Of a stretch of DNA of 64,000 bases, positions 19,567 through 30,732 are shown piece after piece. Each line of letters starts with the position of its first letter. The first letter of the stretch is position 1. Made by a program: the position numbers and the translations under genes. The stretch comes from Maylandia zebra (lineage: Eukaryota; Chordata; Actinopteri; Cichliformes; Cichlidae), in contig NC_135175.1 of NCBI RefSeq assembly GCF_041146795.1, positions 35,740,169-35,804,168 on the forward strand. The letters run 5' to 3'. The notes beneath the pieces are model-generated. The model was given only the letters and a program-made list of their open reading frames with translations, had not been told where the DNA came from and did not search any database.

Positions 19567-20319
19567 TTAACATCCAGGATTATTCACTGTAAATCCAGAA
19601 ATCAGAGCTACCTCATCAGATCCAAGTGTGACATCAGCTGCACTCTTTACAGGAGACTCCAGCTGAACTCTGTGGAGCCTGATCTCAAGGTGTTTAAGTC
19701 TGACCCTGAAACCAGGAGAGGATCTTTCTGTCTCTTCAGATTCATTGTGATCCAGTGATTTCAGTCCTGCATGATCACGCTGATGTTTGCACAGAGCAGA
19801 TAATGAAGTGAATGATTTTGCACATTGGTAACAGTGAAACAGTTTATTTGCAGCGTGGGATCGTTTGTGTCTGGAGTATGAAGTGAAATTCTTGAAGCTC
19901 TTGTCACACTGGTCACAGCTGAAGTTCCCTTCAATGTGTGTAAGTTCATGTCTGTTACAACCAGATGAACGTGAGAAAGTTTTGTCACAGTGTCTGCACT
20001 TGTATGGTTTCTCTCCAGTGTGGACTCTTTTATGGTCTTTAAGATGATCTGCAGTGGTGAAGGATGACCCACACTGGTCACAGAGGTGGTCTTTAACCCC
20101 ACTGTGATAGAGTTCATGTTTTTTTAATGCACTTGATGTGGGGAAGCCTCTCCCACATTCTTTGCAGTAGTTCATTTTGTCTCCAGTGTGTCTACGTTGA
20201 TGCACTTTTAGGCTCCTTCGGTAACTGAACGTTTTTCCACAAAGGTCACAGCGAAACGCTTTCCCACCACCACAGTGACGACAGGGTCGAGAACTGGATC
20301 CATCTGTGTCGCTCTGCTT
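19567..20319 (-). CDS. Gene B last exon: six fingers and conserved C-terminal tail
   Basis: Opens KQSDTDGSSSRPCRHCGGGK. Fingers: RCDLC, YCKEC, LCDQC, KCRHC, SCDQC and HCYQC, each with HxxxH. The tail reads LKSLDHNESEETERSSPGF then RLKHLEIRLHRVQLESPVKS and ends GFTVNNPGC. The LKxLEIRLHR block recurs in gene D. Confidence 0.9.
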   Translation of the reverse strand, partial: KQSDTDGSSSRPCRHCGGGKAFRCDLCGKTFSYRRSLKVHQRRHTGDKMNYCKECGRGFPTSSALKKHELYHSGVKDHLCDQCGSSFTTADHLKDHKRVHTGEKPYKCRHCDKTFSRSSGCNRHELTHIEGNFSCDQCDKSFKNFTSYSRHKRSHAANKLFHCYQCAKSFTSLSALCKHQRDHAGLKSLDHNESEETERSSPGFRVRLKHLEIRLHRVQLESPVKSAADVTLGSDEVALISGFTVNNPGC

Positions 20320-23300
20320 CTAAACAAAGACACAAAGACAGTGTAAGTCAGGGAACTCCTTCAACATTTTTATCCTGAACATCACCTGAAATAAAGAGCA
20401 GCTCTGCCAACATCCAGTAACATTTTACTGTTTACATTATAACACTCAGCTTACTGAACAACATTAAGTCTTCATTTGTAGGTAATCTACTTAATGGGAA
20501 GACTGGTTGTTAAACCCCTAGATGCTCCACTCTGCATGCCACAAGACCCTAACCCCAAGCTGCTCTCCGATGCATCCATTGGAGTGTGAATGTTAGAAAC
20601 ATAGAAAGGGGAGGAGCTTTTAGAACTTTACTTTTTTCCAACAGCGGGAAAGTTTCAGGAGAATTGTGTCAGATTTGACTGAATATTCTGTACATGAAGT
20701 TTTCATGTCTCATTTAGTTTTGAAATTAAACTTCATTCACATAATACTTCAAAATAACTGCAACTGTAAAAAGAAAAATACATACCTCACAGTAACTGCA
20801 CTTGTAGAGTCTCTTTCTGGCGTGGATCTGTTGGTGTGATTTGAGGTAATTTGGATGTTTAAAAACTTTATCACACAGGTCACATTTATAAGGTCTCTCC
20901 TCAGTGTGGGAAAGCATGTGGCTTTGTAACTGTGCATCTGTTGTAAACAGTTTGCCACACTGATCACAGCAGTAAACATTATGTCCAGTGTGAATGCGTA
21001 GGTGAATATTTCGGTACCCTAACTGGCTGAAAGTTTTTCCACAAATGTCACAGCTGTACGCTTTAACTCCACTGTGGAGGAGTTGGTGTGTTTTTAAGCT
21101 TGAAGACTGTGTAAAAGATTTTCCACAAATGTCACAGCTGTACGCTTTAATTCCACTGTGGATGACTTGGTGTTTTTTAAAGTTTGAAGCCCGGGTAAAA
21201 GACTTTCCACACAAGTCACAGCTGAATGCTTTAACTCCACTGTGGATGAGTTGGTGTGTTTTTAAGTTTCCAGATAGAGTAAAATCCTTCCCACACTCGT
21301 CACAGCTGTATGTTTTCTCTTTCTTTCTTCTGTGAGGTTTGTCGTCCTCCTGAGAGCGCTGACTTCTCTCTCCATGTTGGTCCTGCAGTGACAGAGATAC
21401 AAACAGGCGCAGTGAGCAGGGTCACAGAGTGTGAGCAATCTGATGCGACTTAATTTCTCAATGGTGCAACAAAAAACATAAAAGTCCTAGGCCGCACCGC
21501 TGCCACCAGGCGTTCGATTCCTGTTTTCCAAAAGTGACCTCTGACAGAAAAGCCTCATTTCTGCTGTTTAATAGCAAACAAATGCAAACTTTTTAAAATG
21601 ATGACAGATTGATTACAGACACAGCTGAGCGTTTGTAATCAAACCTCTGTAACTTTGCTCTGCTTCACTGCAGCAGCATCAGGTAATGTTCATGTGTTGA
21701 TTCATGGTTTTCTTCAGTTTTTGGTCGACTGCAGGATATTTTTAAGGTCATCTGCCATAAAAAGCAGATGACCCTATTTTATCCTCAGTTACTTTGACAC
21801 AAAGACATCTGCAGTGATGCTCACACCTCTGATGAAGTCTCACATGTATCAGTACTGATAAATGATCAGAATTATAATATTTCTGACTGTCTGAGGCAAA
21901 ATTGTATCAAATCGGGACCTTGTGAATCGGAATCGAATGGATTATAGAAATCAGTGATGATACCCAGCCCTAGTGAGTGGCCTAGGCACGACAGACGTGG
22001 ATGTAGCTGTAATAGGAAAAGAACTATTGATAACTTTTCTGTTAAGTTAAGGCCTGATCCGTCTGAAATTCATAGCCAGCTCTGACACGGAACCATCAAT
22101 CTCTGAACGCTGAAAAAGCTCAGTGTATCCATCCATCCGCTTCTGCTTTCCAGGGTCGCCAGGCGTGCTGCAGCCTATCCCAGCTGTCAGAGGGCGAGAG
22201 GCGGGGTACACCCTGGACAGGTCGCCAGTCTGTCGCAGGGCCAACACACAGGGACAGACAACCGTTCGCCCTCACATTCACACCTATGGGTAATTTGGAT
22301 TTATCAGTTAACTTATCCCCACAAACTGCATGTCTTTGGACTGTGGGCAGGAGGCCGGAGTATCTGGAGGAGGAGGCCGGAGGGAACCCACGCAAACACG
22401 GGGAGAACATGCAAACTCCACACAGAAAGACCCCGGCCTGATGGTGGAATCGAACTCAGGACCTTCTTGCTGTGCGGCAACAGTGCTAACCACCGTGCTG
22501 CCCACAGTGTATCCAGAAAACACATTATATGCTGCGATAAATGCACTGCCCCCTCTCCCCACTGCCTTTCAGCGGCAGGCAGCAGCAAACCGGTCGTCAG
22601 GTGAGGCCGACGTGATGATTAAGTTTAACACTGTCTACATTGTAACCAAAGAGTGCCAAAGCACTTTAAGCACTAAGATAAGTTACTTTTTCAGTAACTT
22701 ATCTTTGTTGTAGATCAAAGATAAAGAACTTTGTGTTGAAAAGATTGTTAGTTAATCATTTACAAATCAATATTGTCTGTATGGACAGCAATTTTTGTTT
22801 TTTGTTTTAAATGAACAAGTAATTTGGGTGCACCTAAGAAACAAAGTTAGGCGCACCAGTGCAGTTAGTCTAGAGCGCTGGTGAGTGAAATGCAGTCGTG
22901 GAACAAACTGAAACTCCCTCCATGAGTGGAATCACAGACAATGGTAACTTTATTGTCCCCAGTGGGAGATTGATTTGTCCATGCAGAGATATAAAAACAA
23001 ACAAACACAACAAACACAAAAATAAGCCCCAAGACAACAACCTAAATTTTATCACCAAAAAAAGTACAGTGTGCAATGGCAACAACACTTATGGTTTAGT
23101 GTTATTAACCATGATAATAGCACTTGGTACAAAAGACAATCTATGTCTCTTTATAACAACGACCTGATGAGAGCAGCTGAAAGTCATTAGAGGCTGATCT
23201 GAACACAACATGACAGAGGTTTCCTTCCTCAGCACCTGCCTGTTATAGACGTCCACAAGCTGGACCCGAGACCTCCCTGAAATCTGACCAGACACTTTAA

Positions 23301-23668
23301 CCAGGTTGCTTAGTCTGATCTTGTTATTACCATAGACGTCACCAAACACATTGTAGGTGTGTTATCACCACCTTCTGGTGATAGTCTCACATTACAATCA
23401 TGTTACAGAATGAGAGTTGTAATCAAAATTACATTATTGAAGAAATATTGATCACAGGAGAAAAAATGTTTACTGTGTGAGCAATTCTGAGTCCAACTTT
23501 TCAATGTGCGCTGATAAAATATGATCTTTGTTTTTGTTTGTGAATGTAGCTTCTGTATGTGTGGAGGAGCCCAGGATGGAAAAGATAAAGCTGCTGTTAA
23601 CATCCAGCTGTGCACAGTTTCAATAACAGTAACTGAGATACTTTTCTCACCTCCTGTGTTGAAGTCAT
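19567..23668 (-). CDS. C2H2 zinc-finger gene B (coding exons 23668-23651, 21382-20786, 20319-19567)
   Basis: The best-preserved of the A/B pair, probably a nuclear DNA-binding protein. Exons: 23668-23651 (MTSTQE, GTGAGA donor), 21382-20786 (199 codons) and 20319-19567 (251 codons with stop), all phase 0 with AG acceptors and GT donors. Predicted length is 455 residues: six fingers, a CX2C-X13-CX2C junction, six fingers, then an about 75-residue tail ending NNPGC. The untranslated first exon ends at 25627. All fingers keep their CC/HH ligands. No KRAB, SCAN or BTB domain is present, so a repressor role like that of mammalian KRAB-ZNFs cannot be assumed. Confidence 0.85.
20490..20600 (+). mobile_element. 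Decayed SINE fragment in gene B intron
   Basis: GGTTGTTAAACCCCTAGATG, CTGCATGCCACAAGACCCTA, ACCCCAAGCTGCTCTCCGAT and GGAGTGTGAATGTT resemble the middle of the SINE at 16869-17137. Confidence 0.45.
20786..21382 (-). CDS. Gene B middle exon: six C2H2 fingers
   Basis: Starts DQHGERSQRSQEDDKPHRRK after a CTGCAG acceptor. Fingers: SCDEC, SCDLC, SCDIC, SCDIC, CCDQC, KCDLC, with HSGVKAxSC linkers rather than the common TGEKP. Ends KCSYCE at the GTATGT donor. Same length as in gene A. Confidence 0.88.
22122..22508 (-). mobile_element. tRNA-derived SINE with GATG-type tail
   Basis: On the minus strand it begins GGGCAGCACGGTGGTTAGCA (A-box like), then GAGTTCGATTCC (B-box like), and ends in GGATGGATGG. 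The central CAAACTGCATGTCTTTGGAC (plus strand) part is a very common fish repeat. The GATG tail suggests mobilisation by an RTE-type LINE such as Rex3. It lies in gene B's intron. Confidence 0.8.
22925..23010 (-). mobile_element. Non-LTR 3' tail fragment
   Basis: The minus strand reads CAATCTCCCACTGGGGACAA then TAAAGTTACC, a LINE-type 3' end. No coding part remains. Confidence 0.45.
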
Positions 23669-23756
23669 TGTTTCCTCTGTAGTGGCTGAGCTGAGTCCAA
23701 ATGGCTGAAACTGTTCCTCTGCTGCTCCACCAGACTCTTCTCCTCCTGTTACTCAG
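23651..23756 (-). CDS. Gene B second exon with start codon (MTSTQE)
   Basis: Acceptor TGTCCCAG before 23756 and donor GTGAGA after 23651. The ATG at 23668 gives MTSTQE, phase 0. The untranslated part aligns with the second exons of genes A and C. Confidence 0.75.
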
Positions 23757-23874
23757 CTGGGACACAAAAGTATAGATATGTATTTTATCCCTGACAAGAA
23801 GAAGCAGAGCAAATAAACATTACTACAACAATACCTATGAAGCTTCAAGGTGAAACCCCAGAAGCAACCAGGGC

Positions 23875-23995
23875 AACATGGCCAAAAATCTTTATCACTA
23901 TATATATTTGAAAATTTGCAGCAACGATATAACTGATGAGGCAAAATACTTTACCACTCTACAACTTTATTAGTGCAAAAAATCTCATCAATTTA
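23875..23995. mobile_element. Fragment of the hAT MITE family
   Basis: GGCCAAAAATCTTTATCACT, TATATTTGAAAATTTGCAGC, AACGATATAACTGATG and TTTATTAGTGCAAAAAAT match the 17405-17530 end of MITE copy 1. Confidence 0.65.
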
Positions 23996-24499
23996 TTTTA
24001 CATGGAGGAAGTGGAAAGAAAGGCTCTTGGCTCTTTAACAGGGACAGCACCGAGTTACATGATAGAGTGAAACAGGGTCTCACAATGGTTTCACTCAGGA
24101 CCTGCTGACACACACATTTTTCCACACATTGGCTCAGTTGACAACCCCCACAAGGGTTTAAATGCCTGGGACTCTCCACCATTTGATTTTAGAACTGAAA
24201 AAGCCACTTTTGGATGAGAGGTGAAACGTTTAAAAAAGCTTACAGACGTCCAGTCACTTTCTTTCTAAGATCTTGGACTCAGAACAAAAGCTGTCCAGCT
24301 TTGTGTGTCTGTCAAAATGCTTTTTACAAATCCTGCTGGAATCAGTGTTGTTACAGCTGCAGTCAAAGCAAGATGGAAACAATGAAGAAGGAAAGTTCAA
24401 ATCTACTCAGACTAAATGTCTTCAGTCAGTGTGTCAGCCTCCAGTTAACAACAGTGGTGAGAAACGTTTGTACACAAACTGGAGAAAAGATCTGAAAAA

Positions 24500-24940
24500 C
24501 TGAAGGTGAGCTGATAGTAAGAGGGTCAGATTTGGACAGCAGCTCACCATGTTCATAAAGAACCCATTTCTCATCTCAAAGGAAGTCACACAGCACTTCA
24601 AGGAGGTAAATACTGGGCCTCTCCAGATGCAACGGGTTGATCTCCAAGCAGATGTGGCCCTGAGAGAGCAGTTTGGAAGAACTGAACCTGCCACTTTCTG
24701 CCTCCAAATGGTCTCTGAGACAGCTTTCCCAAATCTGAGGACAGTAGCCCTGTACATGTTGACCATGTTTGGCTCCACATACAGCTGTGATGCAGCTTTC
24801 TCCACAATGAACATAATAAACACTAAATATTGTCCACGGCTCACCAATGAGCACCTACACATGTGTATGGCCCTGACAGCACTCCAGCCCACATTTAAAA
24901 TCCTGGTAGGACAAACTGAAGTCTCTCACTGAACAACAGA
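24500..24940 (+). mobile_element. hAT transposase C-terminal fragment
   Basis: The ORF from 24549 (127 codons) contains TFCLQMVSETAFPNLRTVA, LYMLTMFGSTYSCDAAFSTM and RLTNEHLHMCMALTAL. This is the dimerisation region near the C-terminus of hAT transposases and their domesticated relatives. The upstream catalytic part is missing. It sits in gene B's first intron, so exonisation is possible but not shown. Confidence 0.7.
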
Positions 24941-25380
24941 AAGTGGGGAAGTGAAATATAAGGGGGAAAGAAAGAGAAACTGTACAATTGATAAGAATTT
25001 TAATGTCATTTGTTGAAAAATTTATTGAGACTCTTAATCAAGATGTGAAAGGTAAAGAAAAAGGGAAACTCAAACTGCTGCTACTTTTTCTGAAATTAAG
25101 CATTTTGTTTTTTATTTTCTCGAATTCATTTTAAACTGAAAGCCTATATCTAATGTAGGTCTACTGTGTGTCTCAGTGTTCACAATCATTTAAAAATGTT
25201 TTTAACTTGTATTTTCATTTATTTGATAGTCTATTGTTCAGACATTCAGATATTGATTAAAAAAAATAGGCCGCTTCTGTATCACAATCATAACGCAAGT
25301 TAGACATTATGATGTCCCGGACCTCTGCTTGGGAAGATTTTCTCTAACAGAACATCCTCAAAATTTAGCTGAATGCCTCT

Positions 25381-25860
25381 GCTGTAGAGGTTTGGTGCAG
25401 GCAGAAAAACAGCTGCAGGGACAATGAAAAGACTTTTCTGCTCCAACTTCTCCCAGCATGCTGAGCTAATGATTAGTTGGTGTTTTTCTCCAAACACTCT
25501 CTCACTCTTCTCTCAACGTGTTCACAATAAACTGTGAACAGACACCGAGGAGAGCAGCAGAAGACCTCATTCAGGAGCTAAACTCAACATGAACTGAACT
25601 CACAGTAAAGTTAGCTCGGTGCTTACCTTTAGATGAGCCCACAAACCGAGAGAAACTCCGCGATGAAGCTGGAACTCTTTCCAAACACACGAAACAGATC
25701 AGGGAGCAGAGACCCACGTGGTTCACGCTGATCTCAGCTACGATCCAGGAGACAAGGGTGGGCAGATCAATGCAGATATCGATCAGGACGTTGGTAGTGG
25801 TTTATGATCGATACTTTAGTTTGTTTCTCTCCTCTAAGTTCACTACTTTACTCCCGTTTC
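25381..25860. repeat. Segmental duplicate of 12660-13140 (gene B promoter and first exon)
   Basis: Near identical to the gene A copy, including the first-exon donor at 25627 (TCATCTAAAG|GTAAGC on the minus strand). This copy lacks the hAT insertion that disrupts A's upstream part and so shows the empty site (CACACACTTTGCTCCG at about 25900). Confidence 0.95.
25627..25750 (-). promoter_or_regulatory. Gene B non-coding first exon and proximal promoter
   Basis: The GTAAGC donor ends the exon at 25627. It contains no start codon near the donor. The transcription start is not visible; CACGTG at about 25715 is an E-box shared with gene A. Confidence 0.6.
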
Positions 25861-26194
25861 ATGACAAAGCAGCTCTCTCTGCTCGACTCCTGTCCCGTAC
25901 ACACACTTTGCTCCGCCCCCTTCTTCCTGATCTGCTTTGATTCGATGCTGTTTGGACACGTGACTCGAAAAAGAGGCCGAGCCTGTTTTTTTAAAATGAA
26001 CTTTTTTTGTCAACAACAATATAAACATGTAAGGCACCATTATTTATCCATGCATCTAAATATAAACGGTTGAGCATTACAACAAGAGAAATAACAAAAG
26101 AAAGAAAGAAAAAGATGCAGAATGTGAGAACATAGACACAAACAGTGTGAACAGAAAGGGAAATCATGATCCACATCTCAGGTAGAGAGGAGGC

Positions 26195-26720
26195 CTCCTT
26201 TTAACATAAATAGAACTTATTGAATAGAAATATAAGTTTAGGGGCTTTCTTTTCATTTATGTGTTTCAGCGACTTACTCGAGAGTTTAAAATCATCCAGC
26301 CATCTGTTTACACATGGTTTAGCTTGAAATGTCTGCATTTGTGAATAAAACTTTCCCAGTAACAAGACAGTCCCAATCACCAAGTCTAACTTTGGGTTCT
26401 CAGCAACCATCCCAAATTTAACTACAGTCAAATGTGGTAACTGAATCCCCCTGGACTGTAGCCAGCTCCACATGTCAGTCCAAAAGGAGTGCACTGATTC
26501 ACAATAGAAAAACAAGTGATCCAAACTTTCAATGTCATTTTCAGAGAATCCACAGGTGTTTGCATGTGGGTTAAATTTCAGTTAATCTGTTGGGTTAATC
26601 TCATTTATGACTTTAAAATTAACCTGTTTTTCTTTACTGGGAAGGGGAAGTAAAATACACTTTCTTCGTATCAGTTTAACTTCCATAGCCTCAAATTCTT
26701 TTAGAATATAATTTCCTTTA
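26195..26720 (-). mobile_element. L1-clade LINE 3' end of ORF2
   Basis: The minus strand reads LPLPSKEKQVNFKVINEINP, then HANTCGFSENDIESLDHLFF, YCESVHSFWTDMWSWLQSRG and ending KAPKLIFLFNKFYLC-stop. The Cys/His block (CGF...HLFFYC) is the C-terminal zinc-like motif of L1 ORF2. Internal deletions are present. Confidence 0.75.
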
Positions 26721-27072
26721 ACCAGTTTATGGAAATGTTATCAAAAATCTGATCTCGCTAAACCTGCTGCCACCAAAGTCAACACCAGCTGTCCAGAGCT
26801 GTCTCAGTCCAGGAGGATTTTTAGAGTGCACAATGTCTTCTTTAATCATTGATTTCAAAGGGACTGGGATGGCTTTTGTTAGTGTTTTATAACTCTTAGC
26901 AGCACCTTACGTCAAACTTACATCTCATGTTAATAAAACCCCATTTCAGGGCGTTATTTCTTGTCCATACACAAATGTTAAGTTAGGTAAGGGTTAAAAG
27001 ATCAAGATCGTATATTAAAAATAAATCTCCCACTCGCCCCTGTGGGTGCTCAATCCTTCAAGCTCGGGTCCT

Positions 27073-27500
27073 CTACCAGAGGCCTGGGAGTTTGAGGGTC
27101 CTGCGCAGTATCTTAGCTGTTCCCAGGACTGCGCTCTTCTGGACAGAGATCTCCGATGTTGTTCCCGGGATCTGCTGGAGCCACTCGCCTAGCTTGGGAG
27201 TCACCGCACCTAGTGCTCCGATTACCACGGGGACCACCGTCACCTTCACCCTCCACATCCTCTCGAGCTCTTCTCTGAGCCCTTGGTATTTCTCCAGCTT
27301 CTCGTGTTCCTTCTTCCTGATATTGCTGTCATTCGGAACCGCTACATCGGTCACTACGGCCGTCTTCTTCTGTTTGTCTACCACCATTTTGTCCGTCTGT
27401 ATCTGGAAGTCCCACAGGATCTTAGCTCGGTCATTCTCCACCACCCTTGGGGGCATCTCCCATTTTGACCTCGGGACTTCCAGACTACTCGGCACAGATG
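27073..27500 (-). mobile_element. LINE with restriction-like endonuclease, C-terminal part
   Basis: The 140-codon ORF reads RAKILWDFQIQTDKMVVDKQ, then KKTAVVTDVAVPNDSNIRKK, HEKLEKYQGLREELERMWRV and KILRRTLKLPGLW-stop. This pattern is the C-terminal restriction-like endonuclease region of R2/R4-type LINEs (Rex6-like in fish). TDKMVV runs straight into DKQKK; related copies, as I recall, have extra residues with an Asp there, so a short deletion may have removed part of the active site. Confidence 0.6.
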
Positions 27501-27511
27501 TTCCTGTACAC

Positions 27512-28164
27512 CAGTGGTTCCCAAATGTTTTTTTGCAAGGCCCCCCTTTGTTTTACAAGACAAATGTTCATACTGCACAGCAGAGGTTCCCAAAGTGTGG
27601 GGCCTGCCCCCTAGGGGGGGCGCAGAGCCATTGCAGGGAGGGCGCGGCATGAAAAGAAAAAAGAAAGAACTCTTGGACACTGCTAGCATAATTGACAGGT
27701 TTTTGACGGGGCTCCCACAGAAACGCAAAGCAGGAGATGAAGCGTCGCTGAATATGTTTCCAAACCAACTTCATTCTAAGCCAAAGACTAGAAAATATGG
27801 TGAAGCAAATCTTCCCTTTGGCTTCACCTGCACAAGTGCCGAGGTAGGTCTCCCTGCAGAATTAGTTTCCCTGTGTCGGGAGCAGCGCTGGGCTGTTTAA
27901 ATCACAGACAAACAGGATCCCACAGCTGTTTATGTTTTTGAACCCATTTTGCACAGAGAGGCATTTTTTGAAAAATGTATTGACAGCAATGTTGAACATT
28001 ATTACACAGGAAAAAAAACAGCACGTAAAATAATTACACCGTGATGCCTCTGCCTTTGTAAATGGAGGGACAGTAACTGTGTGTATGTAAGCCTGTAAAA
28101 CCTGAAGATAGTCAGAACATTTTTCTTGTAAAACAAAGGAGCAAAAAACGTTTGGGAACCACTG
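27512..28164 (+). mobile_element. hAT-like element with terminal repeats, internally deleted
   Basis: Left end CAGTGGTTCCCAAATGTTTT and right end AAAACGTTTGGGAACCACTG are inverted repeats. Inside, an ORF (27650-27898) reads MKRKKKELLDTASIIDRFLT, GLPQKRKAGDEASLN and EANLPFGFTC, an N-terminal hAT-type transposase leader, but no catalytic core follows. No clear 8-bp target duplication is visible. Confidence 0.7.
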
Positions 28165-28719
28165 GAGAAAGGTGAATGTCTGTGAGCACACTGATGTAAC
28201 ATCACTTAAAAAAGATTTGGACACAAGACAGATACAGGGACACAAACATGAGGACACTAATCACATCACACAGAGACAGATCGGAGGAGAAGGACAAAAG
28301 AAACAAACAAACCAGAAAACAAGAATTACAAGAATCGCAGTGACACGGGAAAATAACAGGACATACATATCTGTACTTTCATAGAAATAACAAACAAGTC
28401 CAGAACAAAACTGAAAATACTGAGTGAAAGATCAGGACAAACAGACAGTAACAGACAACAGAGCGTCAATCATTCAATAAAAGTGAACTACAAGGTTAAA
28501 GAAAACAAACTTAAGTTTACAGGAGCAAAACTGGAGCTTTAAAAGCATTTTAATGAACTAAAAACTTTTATTATGATGGTCCAGCCATGAGTGACACCCT
28601 GATGAAAGCTTGTATGAAGCTAGATGTTAAACATGAACCTCCTGATATATTTGTTTATTTTAACCATTGTGTACAGTGCTTTGTGACTGCCTGTTTATGA
28701 AAAGTGCTTAATAAATAAA

Positions 28720-29027
28720 TGGCCTGTATTTATATAGCGCTTTACTAGTCCCTAAGGACCCCAAAGCGCTTTACATATCCAGTCATCCACACACATTCAC
28801 ACACTGGTGATGGCAGCTACGTTGTAGCCACAGCCACCCTGGGGCGCACTGACAGAGGCGAGGCTGCCGGACACTGGCGCCACCGGGCCCTCTGACCACC
28901 ACCAGTAGGCAACGGGTGAAGTGTCTTGCCCAAGGACACGACCGACCGAGACTGTCCAAGCCGGGGCTCGAACCGGCAACCTTCCGATTATAAGGCGAAC
29001 GCCCAACTCTTGAGCCACGATCGCCGA
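28720..29027 (-). mobile_element. tRNA-derived SINE, copy 1 of the 34255 family
   Basis: Minus-strand copy with head TCGTGGCTCAAGAGTTGGG and B-box GGTTCGAGCCCC, and tail AAAGCGCTTTGGGGTCCTTA then GGGACTAGTAAAGCGC. It closely matches 34255-34580. Confidence 0.85.
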
Positions 29028-29149
29028 AATAAACTTTACTTTCTTACTAAAGCTTCAGCCCGCTCGCACCCTCAGCTCTCATCTAATGGTTTACCCCACA
29101 GCAGGGATATTTATAATTGAGCTAATTGTTATATTATAGCTGTTTGTCA

Positions 29150-29260
29150 TATTTTGCGACTTTGTACTATATTGTATTATTTAATCCATTTTAGTCTGTT
29201 ATTGTTCTTACTGTGTTGCAGCAAAAGGGATGAATAAAGTATTCTGATTCTGAAATTTTA
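29150..29260 (+). mobile_element. Retroposon tail GAATAAAGTATTCTGATTCTG
   Basis: Same 3' end sequence as retroposon copy 1 (8137-8157), preceded by an AT-rich stretch. Only the tail is recognisable. Confidence 0.5.
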
Positions 29261-29394
29261 GGTCAAGAGTCTGAAATACAAGAAGCGACATCGTGGCTCA
29301 AAGCTTTTATTTTCACACCAAACTGTTTTCATAAGATAAACTTCATACACGGTTTAGCATTTGCAGGATTTTCACAAAATTATCGTTGAGCATT

Positions 29395-29465
29395 TGTATT
29401 TATATAGCACATTTAATCATAACAGCAACGTTGACCAAAGTGCTGTACAGAAATAAAAAGTAACT
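29395..29465 (-). mobile_element. L2-type 3' tail
   Basis: The minus strand reads CAGCACTTTGGTCAACGTTG... AAATGTGCTATATAAATACA, an L2-type end. Confidence 0.45.
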
Positions 29466-30111
29466 CGTGCCAAATAACTTATAAAGTTGTGAAATAGATT
29501 CAGTAAACAGAAACAGAATAAAAACAGGAAAGGAAAAATCGACACGACACAGCTGAAGATCTAAAAATCTTTTTTCATGGTCTTGAAAATCAAACAGTTA
29601 CAACAACTACATCTTCATCACCATCAGTTTTAAGAAGAAGAGCACCGGTTAACCTTTCAGATTTTGTCTTCAGCTGGAGAATCCAGTTTTTAAAAACAGC
29701 GGCGTATACAGAGCCTCGACCCCACCAGTTGATAACAGAGGACATTTTTGGCATCTCTGCAGAATGATGAGTAACAGGCCGGCACCTCCACAAAGCTCCT
29801 TCCAATCTCATTTGCAGACACAAACAATATTCCAAGCAGCGTCTTTTACAGTGTTTTTTGAACCGTGAAGCCATGTTGTCAGATGCTGATATGGATAGTT
29901 TAAGAAATGCACACAAACCTTTATACACTAAAAAAGGGGGGAAAGTTTGAGGGAACAATTTACAAGTTTTTACACAAACGATTCAGTGCTTCTTTCTGGG
30001 CTGCTTGTGTCCCACCAACTAAAATGACTTTTATAGCACTGGTTTAACTGCAGAAAAGATTCATTATTATTTAACAAAGTCACCAAGTACTGAGCCATGG
30101 CTGACTAACAA

Positions 30112-30729
30112 CATCCATCCATCTTCTGCTTATCCGGGGCCGGGTCGCGGGGGCAGCAGCCTAAGCAGAGAGGCCCAGACCTCCCTCTCCCCAGCCACCT
30201 CCTCCAGCTTATCCAGGGGAACACCAAGGCGTTCCCAGGCCAGCCGAGAGATATAATCTCTCCAGCGTGTCCTGGGTCTGCCTCGGGGCCTCCTCCCGGT
30301 GGGACATGCCTGGAACACCTCACCCAGGAGGCGCCCAGGGGGCATCCTTGTCAGATGCCCGAACCACCTCAGCTGGCTCCTTTCGATGTGGAGGAGCAGC
30401 GGCTCTACTCTGAGCCCCTCCCAAATGGCCGAACTTCTCACCCTATCTCTAAGGGAGAGGCCAGCCACCCTTCGGAGGAAGCTCATTTCCGCCGCTTGTA
30501 TCCGCGATCTCGTTCTTTCGGTCACTACCCACAGCTCGTGGCCATAGGTGAGAGCAGGGACGTAGATCGACCGGTAAATTGAGAGCTTCGCTTTTACACT
30601 CAGCTCCCTCTTCACCACGACGGACCGGTGCAGCGTCCGCATTACTGCAGCGTCCGCACCGATCCGTCTGTCGATCTCCCGCTCCCTTCTCCCATCACTC
30701 GTGAACAAGACCCCGAGATACATGTCCAC
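30112..30729 (-). mobile_element. Rex3-like (RTE clade) LINE 3' end, inserted in gene C
   Basis: A 199-codon ORF starts DMYLGVLFTSDGRREREIDR, has LTYGHELWVVTERTRSRIQA and ends with RGRPRTRWRDYISRLAWERL, then LLRLLPPRPGPG-stop, followed by a GGATGGATG tail on the minus strand. The GATG tail and this C-terminus point to Rex3-type RTE elements. The 5' end of the truncated copy joins the zinc-finger exon of gene C at about 30730. Confidence 0.75.
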
Positions 30730-30732
30730 ACT

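Noticed and set aside
28920-29027. tRNA-like region with GGTTCGAGCCCC box
   Set aside because: It is the head of a SINE with two more copies in this window.
29590-29958. 122-codon minus-strand ORF downstream of gene C
   Set aside because: I tested whether it could be the displaced tail of gene C; it shows no finger or LKxLEIRLHR motif.
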